Shown: positions 17,033-26,215, numbered from the stretch's first letter. The stretch: DNA of 64,000 nt from Pelomonas saccharophila_A (GCF_031458095.1 NZ_JAVDXU010000001.1:2232001-2296000); one strand, 5' to 3'. Numbers and translations: made by a program. Notes: generated from the sequence alone by a model not told the origin.

Positions 17033-18073
17033 TCACGCCAAACAGCCTTCCAAGCCTTGCATCAGTACCTCTTTCGGCAGATCGATACCGATGAACACCA
17101 TCTTGCTCTGCTTTTTCTCTCCCGGCATCCATTTCGGGCCGAGATCGGAACCCATCATCTGGTGCACGCCCTGGAAGATGACCTTCTTGTCCGTGCCTTT
17201 CATGTGTAGGACACCCTTGTATCTGAGCATCTTGGGGCCGTAGACCTGGACGATGGCGCCGAGGAAGTCTTCCAGTTTGGCGGGGTTGAAGGGCTTGTCG
17301 GCACGGAAGACGAAGCTCTTCACGTCGTCGTCGTGGGCATGGTGGTGGGGGTGGTCGCAATGCTCGCCATGCTCATGATCATGATGATGGTGGTGGTCGT
17401 GATCGTCCGCTTTCAGGAAATCGGGGTCGATCTCCAGCTTGGCGTTCAGATTGAAGCCGCGCAGATCGAAGATCTTGGTCAGCGGCACCTCGCCGAAATG
17501 GGCGGTCTGGATGGGGGCGCGCGGGTTCATGTGCTTGACGCGGTGGATCAGGGCCTCGACCGCCGCCGGCTCCACCAGGTCACTCTTGCTGACGAAGATC
17601 TGGTCGGCAAAACCCACCTGCATGCGGGCTTCCTGGCGGGTGTTGAGCTGCTCGTCGGCATGCTTGGCGTCCACCAGGGTCAGGATGGAGTCCAGCAGAT
17701 AGCTCTCGGCGATCTCGTCGTCCATGAAGAAGGTCTGGGCGACGGGGCCGGGATCGGCCAGGCCGGTCGTCTCGATGACGACGCGCTCGAAGTCCAGCTC
17801 GCCCTTGCGGCGCTTGGCGGCCAGGTCGGAGAGCGTCGTGCGCAGGTCCTCGCGGATGGTGCAGCAGACGCAGCCGTTGCTCATCTGGATGATCTGCTCG
17901 TTGGTGTCGGACACCAGGATGTCGGTGTCGATGTTCTCTTCGCCGAACTCGTTCTCGATGACGGCGATCTTCTGGCCGTGGGCTTCGGTCAGCACCCGCT
18001 TGAGCAGCGTGGTTTTGCCCGCGCCGAGGAAGCCGGTCAGGATGGTGGCGGGGATGAGGCCTTTGTCAGACAT
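17033..18073 (-). CDS. COG0523/CobW-family GTP-binding metallochaperone-like protein
   Basis: 346 residues. The P-loop G-F-L-G-A-G-K-T-T and the conserved C-V-C-C metal-binding motif of G3E GTPases are clear, followed by an E-T-x-G-L-A-D-P segment and a CobW C-terminal domain. A His/Asp-rich loop (about 225-255, with runs of four or five histidines) could bind zinc or another transition metal. Such proteins deliver metals, often zinc, to client enzymes. It is upstream of dksA on the same strand. The association of COG0523 genes with DksA paralogues lacking zinc ligands is known from zinc-starvation regulons, but no Zur box was identified here. Confidence 0.93.
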   Translation of the reverse strand: MSDKGLIPATILTGFLGAGKTTLLKRVLTEAHGQKIAVIENEFGEENIDTDILVSDTNEQIIQMSNGCVCCTIREDLRTTLSDLAAKRRKGELDFERVVIETTGLADPGPVAQTFFMDDEIAESYLLDSILTLVDAKHADEQLNTRQEARMQVGFADQIFVSKSDLVEPAAVEALIHRVKHMNPRAPIQTAHFGEVPLTKIFDLRGFNLNAKLEIDPDFLKADDHDHHHHHDHEHGEHCDHPHHHAHDDDVKSFVFRADKPFNPAKLEDFLGAIVQVYGPKMLRYKGVLHMKGTDKKVIFQGVHQMMGSDLGPKWMPGEKKQSKMVFIGIDLPKEVLMQGLEGCLA

Positions 18074-18186
18074 AGCGGGACCGTTTCGAAAGAAGGCATC
18101 CAAGATAGGGACTCGGCGCCGGACTACAAGGGTTTTTCAAACCAATCGGCTATTCTGTCCCTTCCGCAATACCCTGACAGCGTCCC

Positions 18187-19068
18187 TTGAGCGAACCGCA
18201 TTCAGGCAGGCCCCCAGTTCGCGGGGCCGCCAAACACCCGCCCGAGGCCCGCGGCCTGCTGGAGCGCATGCTGGAGTTCCTGCACCCCGGCCCCGACTCC
18301 AAGAACGAACTGATCGAAACCCTGGCCGACGCCGAGAAGCGCGAGCTGATCGAGCCCGAGTCGCGCCAGATGCTAGAAGGCGTGCTGCGCATGGCCGAAC
18401 TGTCGGCCGGCGACGCCATGGTGGCCTCGCCGCGCATGGACCTGCTGGACATCGACGCACCCTATGACGAGTTGCTCGGCCTGGTGATCGACAGCGGCCA
18501 TTCGCGCTTTCCCGTCTACGAAGGCACGCGCGACAACATCATCGGCATCCTGCTCGCCAAGGACCTGCTGAAGATGCAGCGCGCCCCCGAGCTGAACCTG
18601 CGCGCCCTGCTGCGGCCCACCGTCTTCGTGCCCGAGAGCAAGGGCCTGAACGAGTTGCTGCGCGACTTCCGTTCCAACCGCAACCACCTCGCCATCGTCA
18701 TCGACGAATTCGGCAACACCGCCGGCCTCATCACCATCGAGGACGTGCTGGAGGAGATCGTCGGCGAGATCGAGGATGAGTTTGACGAAAAGGACGGCGA
18801 GTCCGGCCTCTACACCCTGGCCGACGGCAGCCTGCGCGTGGCGGGCGACGCCAGCATCGCCGCCGTCAACGGCGCCTTCGGCCTGGCCTTGCCGGACAAC
18901 GACTTCGACACCATCGGCGGCCTGGTCGCCCACGAGCATGGCCGCGTTCCGCGCCGCGGCGAGGTCGTGACGGTCGAGGGCCTGAACTTCGCCGTCATGC
19001 TGACCCGCGGCGGCGCGGTGCGCTGGTTCAAGGTCACGCGCGCGCCCGAAGAAGAGTCCGAAGCGTGA
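18187..19068 (+). CDS. corC: CorC/HlyC family CBS-domain protein
   Basis: 293 residues. Two CBS domains (about 70-190, including S-G-H-S-R-F-P-V-Y-E and I-V-I-D-E-F-G-N-T-A-G-L-I-T) are followed by the CorC_HlyC transporter-associated domain. The family is linked to magnesium/cobalt efflux and is usually adjacent to lnt. It starts with TTG at 18187 and has no strong ribosome binding site. The stop overlaps the GTG start of lnt by four bases, so the pair is co-translated. Confidence 0.93.
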   Translation: MSEPHSGRPPVRGAAKHPPEARGLLERMLEFLHPGPDSKNELIETLADAEKRELIEPESRQMLEGVLRMAELSAGDAMVASPRMDLLDIDAPYDELLGLVIDSGHSRFPVYEGTRDNIIGILLAKDLLKMQRAPELNLRALLRPTVFVPESKGLNELLRDFRSNRNHLAIVIDEFGNTAGLITIEDVLEEIVGEIEDEFDEKDGESGLYTLADGSLRVAGDASIAAVNGAFGLALPDNDFDTIGGLVAHEHGRVPRRGEVVTVEGLNFAVMLTRGGAVRWFKVTRAPEEESEA

Positions 19069-20510
19069 AGGGCGCCAGGGCCGTAGCGGTCGCGCTGGGC
19101 GCCGGCCTGCTGCACACCTGCGCGTTTGCGCCGACGGGGGCCTGGTATCTGCAGCTCGTCGCGCTGGCCCTGCTGTTCGCCGTCGTCGAGCAGGCCACGC
19201 CGAGGTGGGCCGCGCTGGCCGGCGCGCTGTTCGGCTTCAGCTGGCTGGCCTCGGGCCTGTGGTGGCTGCATATCAGCATGCACCAGTTCGGCGGCATCCC
19301 CTGGCTGCTGGCCGCCCTGGCGGTGGCCCTGCTGGCCGCTTTCCTGAGCGGCTATTACGCGCTGGCCCTGGGGCTGACGGCACGCTGGATCGCCCCCGGG
19401 CGCTGGCGCGTGCTGGCCCTGGTACCCGCCTGGCTGCTGGCCGAGCTGGCGCGCGCCACCTGGCTCACCGGCTTCCCGTGGATCGCCTCCGGCTATGCCC
19501 ACAGCGTCGGCCCGCTGGCCGGCTGGGCTGTCTGGGTCGGCGTCTACGGCATCTGCGCCCTCGCCGCCCTGGCGGCGGCCGGCCTGGTTTGGCTCAAGCG
19601 TGGCGCCATCCGCTGGGCGGCGCCGGCGCTGGCCATCCCGCTGGCCGGCCTGCTGCTGCCCCAGGACTTCACGACGTCCACCGGCCGTGTCGCGCTGTCC
19701 CTGGTGCAGCCCAGCATCCCGCAGGACCAGAAGTTCGACCCGGCCCGCTTCGCTGCCAATCTCGAGTTGCTGGCGACACAGATCGAGTCGGCACGCGGCC
19801 AGGTCGTCATCACGCCCGAATCCGTCGTGCCCCTGCCGCTGGCCGAACTGGACCGCGCCACGCTCGCGCGCCTGTCCCGCCCCGACCACCCCGCCCTGCT
19901 CGGCACTTTCCTGGGCAATGCCGACGAGGGCTTCGTCAACTCCGTCGTGGCGCTGGGCAGCGACTATCACTACGGCAAGCGCCACCTGCTGCCCTTCGGC
20001 GAGTTCATCCCGCCGGGCTTCGCCTGGTTCGTTCATGCCATGAACATCCCGCTGGACGACCAGGCCCGCGGCGGCCACCAGCGCCCCTGGGCCGTGGCCG
20101 GCCAGAAGCTGAGGCCGCTGATCTGCTACGAGGATTTGTTCGGCGAGGACCTGGTGCAGAGCGCCGTGGCGGGACCGGATGCGGCGACGGTGTTCGTCAA
20201 CGTCAGCAACCTGGCCTGGTTCGGCACCCTCATGATCCAGGACCAGCATCTGCAGTTCTCGCAGATGCGGGCCCTGGAGTTCCAGCGCCCGGTCGCGCGC
20301 TCGACCAACACCGGTGCGACGGCCGTCGTCGATCACCACGGCCTGGTCACGATGCGCCTGCCGCCCCTGGCGCGTGGCGTGCTGGAGGCCGAAGTCGAGG
20401 GCCGCACCGGTGCCACGCCCTACGCGCGCTGGCTGGCCGCCGTCGGCCTGTGGCCGCTGTGGATCCTGTCCCTGTTGGCCCTGACGGCCGTGCGCAGAGC
20501 CGCCCAATAG
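19065..20510 (+). CDS. lnt: apolipoprotein N-acyltransferase
   Basis: 481 residues. Transfers the third acyl chain to lipoproteins at the periplasmic face of the inner membrane. About six hydrophobic segments precede a nitrilase-fold domain with the catalytic triad E252 (T-P-E-S), K305 (Y-G-K-R-H-L-L-P-F-G-E) and C354 (I-C-Y-E-D). A final membrane helix lies at the C-terminus. The GTG start overlaps the corC stop. glyQ follows 29 bases later. Confidence 0.97.
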   Translation: MKGARAVAVALGAGLLHTCAFAPTGAWYLQLVALALLFAVVEQATPRWAALAGALFGFSWLASGLWWLHISMHQFGGIPWLLAALAVALLAAFLSGYYALALGLTARWIAPGRWRVLALVPAWLLAELARATWLTGFPWIASGYAHSVGPLAGWAVWVGVYGICALAALAAAGLVWLKRGAIRWAAPALAIPLAGLLLPQDFTTSTGRVALSLVQPSIPQDQKFDPARFAANLELLATQIESARGQVVITPESVVPLPLAELDRATLARLSRPDHPALLGTFLGNADEGFVNSVVALGSDYHYGKRHLLPFGEFIPPGFAWFVHAMNIPLDDQARGGHQRPWAVAGQKLRPLICYEDLFGEDLVQSAVAGPDAATVFVNVSNLAWFGTLMIQDQHLQFSQMRALEFQRPVARSTNTGATAVVDHHGLVTMRLPPLARGVLEAEVEGRTGATPYARWLAAVGLWPLWILSLLALTAVRRAAQ

Positions 20511-20539
20511 AATCGGGCACCCCCTTCTCGCCCCAACAC

Positions 20540-21469
20540 ATGCTGACCTTCCAGCAAATCATCCTGACGCTTCAGGACTATTGGTCCCAACAAGGCTGCG
20601 CCCTGCTGCAGCCCTACGACATGGAAGTCGGTGCCGGCACCAGCCACACCGCCACCTTCCTGCGCGCCCTCGGCCCCGAGCCCTGGAAGGCCGCCTATGT
20701 GCAGCCCAGCCGCCGCCCCAAGGATGGCCGCTACGGCGACAACCCGAATCGCCTGCAGCACTACTACCAGTACCAGGTGGTGCTCAAGCCCGCGCCGGCC
20801 AACATCCTGGAGCTGTATCTGGGCTCGCTGGAGGCCCTGGGGTTCGAACTGAAGAAGAACGACGTGCGCTTCGTCGAGGACGACTGGGAGAACCCGACGC
20901 TGGGCTGCTGGGGCCTGGGCTGGGAGGTCTGGCTCAACGGCATGGAAGTCACGCAGTTCACCTACTTCCAGCAGGTCGGCGGCATCGACTGCAAGCCCAT
21001 CACCGGCGAGATCACCTATGGCCTGGAGCGCCTGGCCATGTATCTGCAGGGCAAGGAGTCGGTCTACGACCTGGTCTTCACCGACGGCCTGACGTATGGC
21101 GACGTCTTCCACCAGAACGAGGTCGAGCAGTCGACCTACAACTTCGAGCACAGCGACGTCGACTTCCTGCTCGGCGCCTTCGCCGCGCATGAGCGTCAGT
21201 CCAAGAGCCTGATGGAACACCAGCTGGCCCTGCCTGCCTATGAGCAGTTGCTGAAGGCCGGCCACAGCTTCAACCTGCTGGATGCCCGCGGCGCCATCTC
21301 GGTCACCGAGCGCGCCGCCTACATCGGCCGCATCCGCAACCTGGCCCGCGCCGTGGCGCAGAGCTATGTCGACAGCCGCGCGCGCCTCGGCTTCCCGATG
21401 GCGCCCAAAGCGTGGGCCGACGAAGTGATCGCGCAGATCGAACTGAAGAACAAGAAGGCGGCCGCGTGA
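20540..21469 (+). CDS. glyQ: glycine--tRNA ligase alpha subunit
   Basis: 309 residues, the expected length. Catalytic subunit of the bacterial alpha2-beta2 glycyl-tRNA synthetase. The characteristic opening T-F-Q-Q-I-I-L-T-L-Q, then Q-P-Y-D-M-E-V-G-A-G-T and Y-V-Q-P-S-R-R-P-x-D-G-R-Y-G motifs are intact. Its stop overlaps the glyS ATG by one base (TGATG), indicating coupled synthesis of the two subunits. Confidence 0.98.
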   Translation: MLTFQQIILTLQDYWSQQGCALLQPYDMEVGAGTSHTATFLRALGPEPWKAAYVQPSRRPKDGRYGDNPNRLQHYYQYQVVLKPAPANILELYLGSLEALGFELKKNDVRFVEDDWENPTLGCWGLGWEVWLNGMEVTQFTYFQQVGGIDCKPITGEITYGLERLAMYLQGKESVYDLVFTDGLTYGDVFHQNEVEQSTYNFEHSDVDFLLGAFAAHERQSKSLMEHQLALPAYEQLLKAGHSFNLLDARGAISVTERAAYIGRIRNLARAVAQSYVDSRARLGFPMAPKAWADEVIAQIELKNKKAAA

Positions 21470-23610
21470 TGACGAATCTGCTCGTTGAACTGTTTGTCGA
21501 AGAGCTGCCGCCCAAGGCGCTGAAGAAGCTGGGCGAGTCCTTCGCCAGCGTGTTGTCCGACAGCCTCAAGGCCCAGGGCCTCGCCGCGGCCGATGCTGCC
21601 GTCACGTCCTTCGCCTCGCCGCGCCGCCTCGGCGTGCATGTGGCCAACGTCGCGGCCAAGGCCGCCGACAAGGCGATGCAGCAGAAGCTGATGCCCGTCG
21701 CCGTCGCCCTGAACGCCGATGGCCAAGCCACACCGGCCCTGTTGAAGAAGCTGGCATCGCTGGGCGCCGGCCCCGAGGTCGTGCCCCAGCTCAAGCGCCA
21801 GCCCGATGGCAAGGCCGAAGCCCTGTTCTGGGACAGCCTGCAGCCCGGCGCCACGCTGGCCCAGGGCCTGCAGAAGGCCCTGGACGAGACCCTGGCCAAG
21901 CTGCCCATTCCCAAGGTCATGACTTACCAGTTGGCCGACGGCTGGACGGACGTGAAGTTTGTGCGTCCCGCCCACGGCCTGATCGCCCTGCACGGCAGCG
22001 AGGTCGTGCCCGTCCAGGCCCTGGGCCTGACGTCGGGCCGCGCGACCAGCGGCCACCGCTTCGAGGCGGCGCAGCCCACGGTCAGCATCGAGTCCGCCGA
22101 CAGTTATGCCTCGCAGCTGCGCGAGCAGGGTGCCGTCATCGCCAGCTTCGCCGAGCGCCGCGCCGAGATCTCGCGCCAGCTCAAAGGTGCCGCCGACGCG
22201 CTGAGCCTGACGCCGATCGATGACGAAGCCCTGCTGGACGAGGTGACGGCCCTGGTCGAGCGCCCCAATGTGCTGACCTGCGCCTTCGAGCCCGAGTTCC
22301 TGGCCGTGCCTCAGGAATGCCTCATCCTGACGATGAAGGCCAACCAGAAATACTTCCCGCTGCTGGACTCGCAGGGCAAGCTGACCCGCCACTTCCTGGT
22401 GGTCAGCAATATCGCCCCCGCCGACGCCAGTGCCGTCACGCAAGGCAACGAGCGCGTCGTGCGCCCGCGCCTAGCCGACGCCAAGTTCTTCTTCGACCAG
22501 GACCGCAAGAAGAAGCTGGCCGACCGCCTGCCCGGCCTGGCCAAGGTCGTCTATCACGGCAAGCTGGGCAGCCAGGGCGAACGCGCCGAGCGTGTGACCG
22601 CCATCGCCCACGCCATCGTCAACCAGCTCAGCATGGCGACCCTGCCCTACACGGTGGACGCCGATGACGAGTTCAAGGTGCTGGACAGCAAGGTCAAGCA
22701 GGCCGCCCAGCTCGCCAAGTGCGACCTGCTGACCGACATGGTCGGCGAGTTCCCCGAGCTGCAGGGCATCATGGGCGGCTACTACGCCCGTCACGAGGGC
22801 CTGCGCGACGGTGTGGCCATCGCCATCGAGGACCACTACAAGCCGCGCTTCGCCGGCGACGCCCTGCCGCGCAACCACACCGGCACCGTCGTGGCCCTGG
22901 CCGACAAGCTGGAGACCCTGGTCGGCCTGTTCGGCATCGGCCAATTGCCCACCGGCGACAAGGACCCCTTCGCGCTGCGCCGCCATGCCCTGGGCGTCAT
23001 CCGCATCCTGGTCGAGAAGAACCTGCCGCTGGACCTGCCGGCCATGATCGACGCGGCCCTGCCGCCCTTCGGCGAGCTGATCGAGAACCCGCAGGGCACG
23101 CGCGAGGCCCTGCTCTCCTTCTTCGCCGACCGCCTCGCGGTCAGCCTGCGCGACCAGGGCTACAGCGCCCAGGAAGTCGACGCCGTGCTGGCGCTGCAGC
23201 CCGCGCGCCTGGGCGACGTGCCCAAGCGCCTGGTGGCCGTGCGCGCCTTCGCCGCACTGCCCGAAGCGGCCTCGCTGGCCGCCGCCAACAAGCGCGTCGG
23301 CAACATCCTGAAGAAGGTCGAGGGCGAGCTCCCCACGGCCATTGCGCCCGAGCTGCTGAAGGAGGCCGCCGAGCAGGCCCTGGCCGCGGCCATCGCCGAG
23401 GTCCAGCCCCAGGCCGATACGCTGTTCGAGCAGCATGACTACACCGGCTCGCTGCAACGCCTGGCGGCGCTGAAGGCCCCGATCGATGCCTTCTTCGACG
23501 ATGTGATGGTCAATGCCGAGGATGCCGCCTTGCGCGCCAACCGCCTCGCGCTGCTCGGCCGCCTGCACGCCGCCATGAACCGGGTCGCCGACCTGTCGCG
23601 CCTTGCCTAA
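21469..23610 (+). CDS. glyS: glycine--tRNA ligase beta subunit
   Basis: 713 residues, the usual length. Opens with L-L-V-E-L-F-V-E-E-L-P-P-K-A-L, the family signature, and includes an HD-like region and a C-terminal DALR anticodon-binding domain. The ATG at 21469 was chosen over the adjacent GTG at 21466 because it gives the normal N-terminus. It partners with the glyQ product. Confidence 0.98.
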   Translation: MTNLLVELFVEELPPKALKKLGESFASVLSDSLKAQGLAAADAAVTSFASPRRLGVHVANVAAKAADKAMQQKLMPVAVALNADGQATPALLKKLASLGAGPEVVPQLKRQPDGKAEALFWDSLQPGATLAQGLQKALDETLAKLPIPKVMTYQLADGWTDVKFVRPAHGLIALHGSEVVPVQALGLTSGRATSGHRFEAAQPTVSIESADSYASQLREQGAVIASFAERRAEISRQLKGAADALSLTPIDDEALLDEVTALVERPNVLTCAFEPEFLAVPQECLILTMKANQKYFPLLDSQGKLTRHFLVVSNIAPADASAVTQGNERVVRPRLADAKFFFDQDRKKKLADRLPGLAKVVYHGKLGSQGERAERVTAIAHAIVNQLSMATLPYTVDADDEFKVLDSKVKQAAQLAKCDLLTDMVGEFPELQGIMGGYYARHEGLRDGVAIAIEDHYKPRFAGDALPRNHTGTVVALADKLETLVGLFGIGQLPTGDKDPFALRRHALGVIRILVEKNLPLDLPAMIDAALPPFGELIENPQGTREALLSFFADRLAVSLRDQGYSAQEVDAVLALQPARLGDVPKRLVAVRAFAALPEAASLAAANKRVGNILKKVEGELPTAIAPELLKEAAEQALAAAIAEVQPQADTLFEQHDYTGSLQRLAALKAPIDAFFDDVMVNAEDAALRANRLALLGRLHAAMNRVADLSRLA

Positions 23611-23641
23611 AAGTCAGATGCGCGCCGACCACGCCCATGGC

Positions 23642-24262
23642 ATGAAGCTCGTCATCCTGGGGCGGGACGGCACACTCAACCGCTACCGTGACGATCACGT
23701 CAAGGCGCCGGAGGAGCTCGACCCGCTGCCCGGCGCGATGGAGGCCGTCGCGCGCCTGAACCACACCGGCTGGCACACGGTGCTGGCCACCAACCAGGCC
23801 GGCATCGGCCGCGGCCTGCTCGACATGGCCTCGCTGAACGCGGTGCATCTGCGCCTGAACCAGCTGCTGGCCGAAAAGGGCGGGCGCCTGGACGCGGCCT
23901 TCTTCTGCCCGCACACGCCCGAGGAAGGCTGCGACTGCCGCAAGCCGCTGCCCGGGCTGATCCAGCAGATCGGTGAACGCTTCGACGTCGAGCTCAAGGA
24001 CGTCCACATGGTGGGCGCCTCGCTGACCGACCTGCTGACGGCCCAGAACGCCGGCTGCGTGCCTCATCTGGTATTGACCGGGCCCTTCGGCAACCTGGGC
24101 ACCGAGGAGCTGGCCAACCTGCTGGTGCAGGTGCCCCATGCCAGGGTGCACGACGACCTGACAAGCTTTGCCGAGACCCTCATCCAGGAAGAGCGCCGCC
24201 GCGTCGCCGAGGCGCGTGGCCAGGCCCTGACCCCCGATACCCAGGCCGGAGACCTGAACTGA
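23642..24262 (+). CDS. gmhB: GmhB-like HAD-family protein lacking key catalytic aspartates
   Basis: About 206 residues, and by sequence and position (glyS-gmhB-plsC) the heptose-1,7-bisphosphate 7-phosphatase. That enzyme acts in ADP-heptose synthesis for lipopolysaccharide. The zinc-site motif C-P-H-x-P ... C-D-C-R-K-P is intact. However, HAD motif I reads I-L-G7-R-D9-G-T where the nucleophile Asp should be residue 7. Motif IV reads V-G-A126-S-L-T-D, with the first Asp replaced. The changes are clean codon differences without a frameshift. The protein may be inactive, or the activity may be supplied elsewhere. The start is uncertain: ATG 23642 fits family N-termini and ATG 23618 is in frame upstream. 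The stop overlaps plsC by one base. Confidence 0.85.
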   Translation: MKLVILGRDGTLNRYRDDHVKAPEELDPLPGAMEAVARLNHTGWHTVLATNQAGIGRGLLDMASLNAVHLRLNQLLAEKGGRLDAAFFCPHTPEEGCDCRKPLPGLIQQIGERFDVELKDVHMVGASLTDLLTAQNAGCVPHLVLTGPFGNLGTEELANLLVQVPHARVHDDLTSFAETLIQEERRRVAEARGQALTPDTQAGDLN

Positions 24263-25056
24263 TGTCCACCCTGCTGAGCGCCATCCGCTCGCTGATCTTT
24301 GTCATCGTGCTCATCGTCACGGTCATCCCCTGGGCCCTGGGCGTGCTGCTGCTGTCCATCTTCCGGCGCGGCGACCCGGTCTACTGGGCCTGCGCCAACT
24401 GGCTGAAGATCGCCATCTGGAGCGCGCGCTGGATCTGCGGCATCCGCTGGCGCATCCAGGGCATGGAAAATCTGCCGCCCGCGTCGGACCGCCGCGCCGG
24501 TGTCGTGCTGCTGTCCAAGCACCAGAGCACCTGGGAGACCTTTGCCTACCCCGCCCTGCTCAGTCACCCGCTGGCCTATGTCTTCAAGCGCGAGCTGCTC
24601 TATGTGCCCTTCTTCGGCTGGGCGATGGCGCGCATGGACATGATCCACATCGACCGCAGCCGCCGCACCGAGGCCTGGAACAAGGTGCTGGCCCAGGGCA
24701 AGCGCCTGGGCGGCCAAGGCAACTGGGTCATCATGTTCCCCGAGGGCACGCGCATCGCGCGTGGCCAGGTCGGCGAGTACAAGACCGGTGGCACCCGCCT
24801 GGCCATCGAGGCCGGCCTGCCCGTCGTGCCCATCGCGGCCACCGCCGCACGCTGCTGGCCGCGCAAGAGCTTTCTGCTCAGGCCCGGCATCGTCGACATC
24901 TCCATCGGCCAGCAGATCAGCCCCGTCGGCCGCGAGCCTGCGGAGCTGATGAAAGAGGTCAAGGACTGGATCGAGGCGGAGATGCGCCGCCTGGACCCCG
25001 AGGCCTATCAAAACCCTCCGCCCGCCGGCGTGGCCGGCACCGCCAACCAGCACTGA
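24262..25056 (+). CDS. plsC: 1-acyl-sn-glycerol-3-phosphate acyltransferase
   Basis: 264 residues. Acylates lysophosphatidic acid at the inner membrane in phospholipid synthesis. An N-terminal membrane helix (about 8-32) precedes the acyltransferase motifs: S-K-H-Q-S-T-W-E in the H-x4-D position (Glu rather than Asp), the F-P-E-G-T-R motif and the G-L-P-V-V-P-I block. The ATG overlaps the gmhB stop by one base. Confidence 0.94.
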   Translation: MSTLLSAIRSLIFVIVLIVTVIPWALGVLLLSIFRRGDPVYWACANWLKIAIWSARWICGIRWRIQGMENLPPASDRRAGVVLLSKHQSTWETFAYPALLSHPLAYVFKRELLYVPFFGWAMARMDMIHIDRSRRTEAWNKVLAQGKRLGGQGNWVIMFPEGTRIARGQVGEYKTGGTRLAIEAGLPVVPIAATAARCWPRKSFLLRPGIVDISIGQQISPVGREPAELMKEVKDWIEAEMRRLDPEAYQNPPPAGVAGTANQH

Positions 25057-25061
25057 GCACC

Positions 25062-25871
25062 ATGCCTGCCAAGCGCCCGGCCCCACTCCTGCAGGACAGC
25101 CAGCTGTCGCTGTTCGACGTGGAGCCGGAGATCACGCCGGCCGAGCCCGGCACGCCGCGCTCGCGACGCGAGCTGTGGCTGGGCCAGCACCGCATCGGCT
25201 ATGAGCTCAAGCGCGCCCGCCGCCGCAGCATCGGCTTCGTGGTCGGGCCGCAGGGCCTGCGCGTCAGCGCGCCGCGCTGGGTGCCCATCAACGAGATCGA
25301 GCGCGCCTTGCACCACAAGGGCGAGTGGATCCTGCGCAAGCTGGTCGAGCAGCGCGAACGCCAGCAGCGCATCCAGGCCTCGCGCATCGAATGGCTGGAC
25401 GGCGGCCGCCTGCCCTATCTCGGCGAAGCCCTGACCCTGGTGCTGGCCCCGTCCGAGCGCGAAGTCGTGTGGGACGCGGTCACGCGTCAGCTGCGCCTGC
25501 CCCTGCCCGGCGGCGCCTCGGCCGAGCAGATCCGCGACCTGGCCCAGTCCTGGCTGCAGGCGCGCGCCAAGGAAGATTTCCTGCCGCGCTGCCAGCACTT
25601 TGCGCAGATGCTAGGCGTGTCCATGAAGATGCTGCGCCTGTCCTCGGCCCAGACCCGCTGGGGCAGCGCCAGCGCTGACGGCTCCATCCGGCTGAACTGG
25701 CGCCTCATCCATTTCGCGCCAGCCATCATCGACTACGTCGTCGCCCACGAACTGGCCCATCTGCGCGAGATGAACCACAGCCCGGCCTTCTGGGACACGG
25801 TGCGCTCCGTGCTGCCGGACTTCGAGCGCTCCCGCGACGCTTTGCGCGAGGAATCGATAGTCGTGCAGTGA
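25062..25871 (+). CDS. YgjP-like (SprT/M48-type) metallopeptidase
   Basis: 269 residues. The C-terminal half has W-G-S-A-S-x-D-G-S-I-R-L-N-W-R and then the zinc motif H-E-L-A-H with the downstream M-N-H-S-P-x-F-W histidine, typical of the DUF45/YgjP WLM group. No signal peptide is seen, so it is probably cytoplasmic. It starts six bases after plsC in what looks like the end of the same operon. The physiological substrate of the family is not established. Confidence 0.9.
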   Translation: MPAKRPAPLLQDSQLSLFDVEPEITPAEPGTPRSRRELWLGQHRIGYELKRARRRSIGFVVGPQGLRVSAPRWVPINEIERALHHKGEWILRKLVEQRERQQRIQASRIEWLDGGRLPYLGEALTLVLAPSEREVVWDAVTRQLRLPLPGGASAEQIRDLAQSWLQARAKEDFLPRCQHFAQMLGVSMKMLRLSSAQTRWGSASADGSIRLNWRLIHFAPAIIDYVVAHELAHLREMNHSPAFWDTVRSVLPDFERSRDALREESIVVQ

Positions 25872-26012
25872 GCCCCTCGCCTGGTCTTGCTCCGCTGAAC
25901 GCGGGCCAGCCCAGTCGGTCCCCCGAGGGGACGGCGATGCTTGCCGGATTGACCGGCAAGCACATCGCCCAGGCGGGCCGGCTAGGGGCGGCCCCGCGCT
26001 CGGCCCGAATAC
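25872..26012 (+). repeat. structured intergenic repeat, copy A
   Basis: About 141 bases beginning one base after the preceding stop codon. It folds into three hairpins: CCCCTCG (25873-25879) with CGAGGGG (25924-25930); GGCGATG-CTTGCCGG (25933-25947) with CCGGCAAG-ca-CATCGCC (25953-25969); and CGGGCCG (25974-25980) with CGGCCCG (26001-26007). Two related copies lie at 30651 (inverted) and 32381. Confidence 0.85.
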
Positions 26013-26074
26013 GGGAACGCGCTGCAATGGATTGCATGTGAATACTACCGAGCCACTGCCACCCTGACGACTTC

Positions 26075-26207
26075 ACAAAGCGCAACACTTCGCTCCGACG
26101 CTGTCACCACAGGTACCGCGGGAGCCGGCAAAGCCGGAGGGAGCGAAGGTACCGAGCTAAGCAAGACCGCCGCCGCACGATTCACATCGTCGGCGGCGTT
26201 TCTCTTT
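26075..26207 (+). ncRNA. candidate structured small RNA ending in an intrinsic terminator
   Basis: CTTCGCTCC (26088-26096) pairs with GGAGCGAAG (26140-26148), enclosing a small CCGGC-aaa-GCCGG hairpin. A GGTACCG run occurs twice (26112 and 26148). A strong terminator follows. No ORF spans the region. This may be a stand-alone small RNA or a structured 3' UTR of the upstream operon. No promoter was confidently identified. Confidence 0.35.
26168..26207 (+). terminator. intrinsic terminator
   Basis: CGCCGCCG-c-ACGAT pairs with ATCGT-CGGCGGCG around a four-base loop and is followed by TTTCTCTTT on the plus strand. It ends the plsC/YgjP-side transcript before the convergent MBL-fold gene. Confidence 0.8.
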
Positions 26208-26215
26208 GGCGCGGT

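Noticed and set aside
26088..26148. SRP RNA or tRNA in the 25.9-26.2 kb gap
   Set aside because: The conserved SRP GNAR/GGAAG tetraloop region and the tRNA T-loop pattern are absent.
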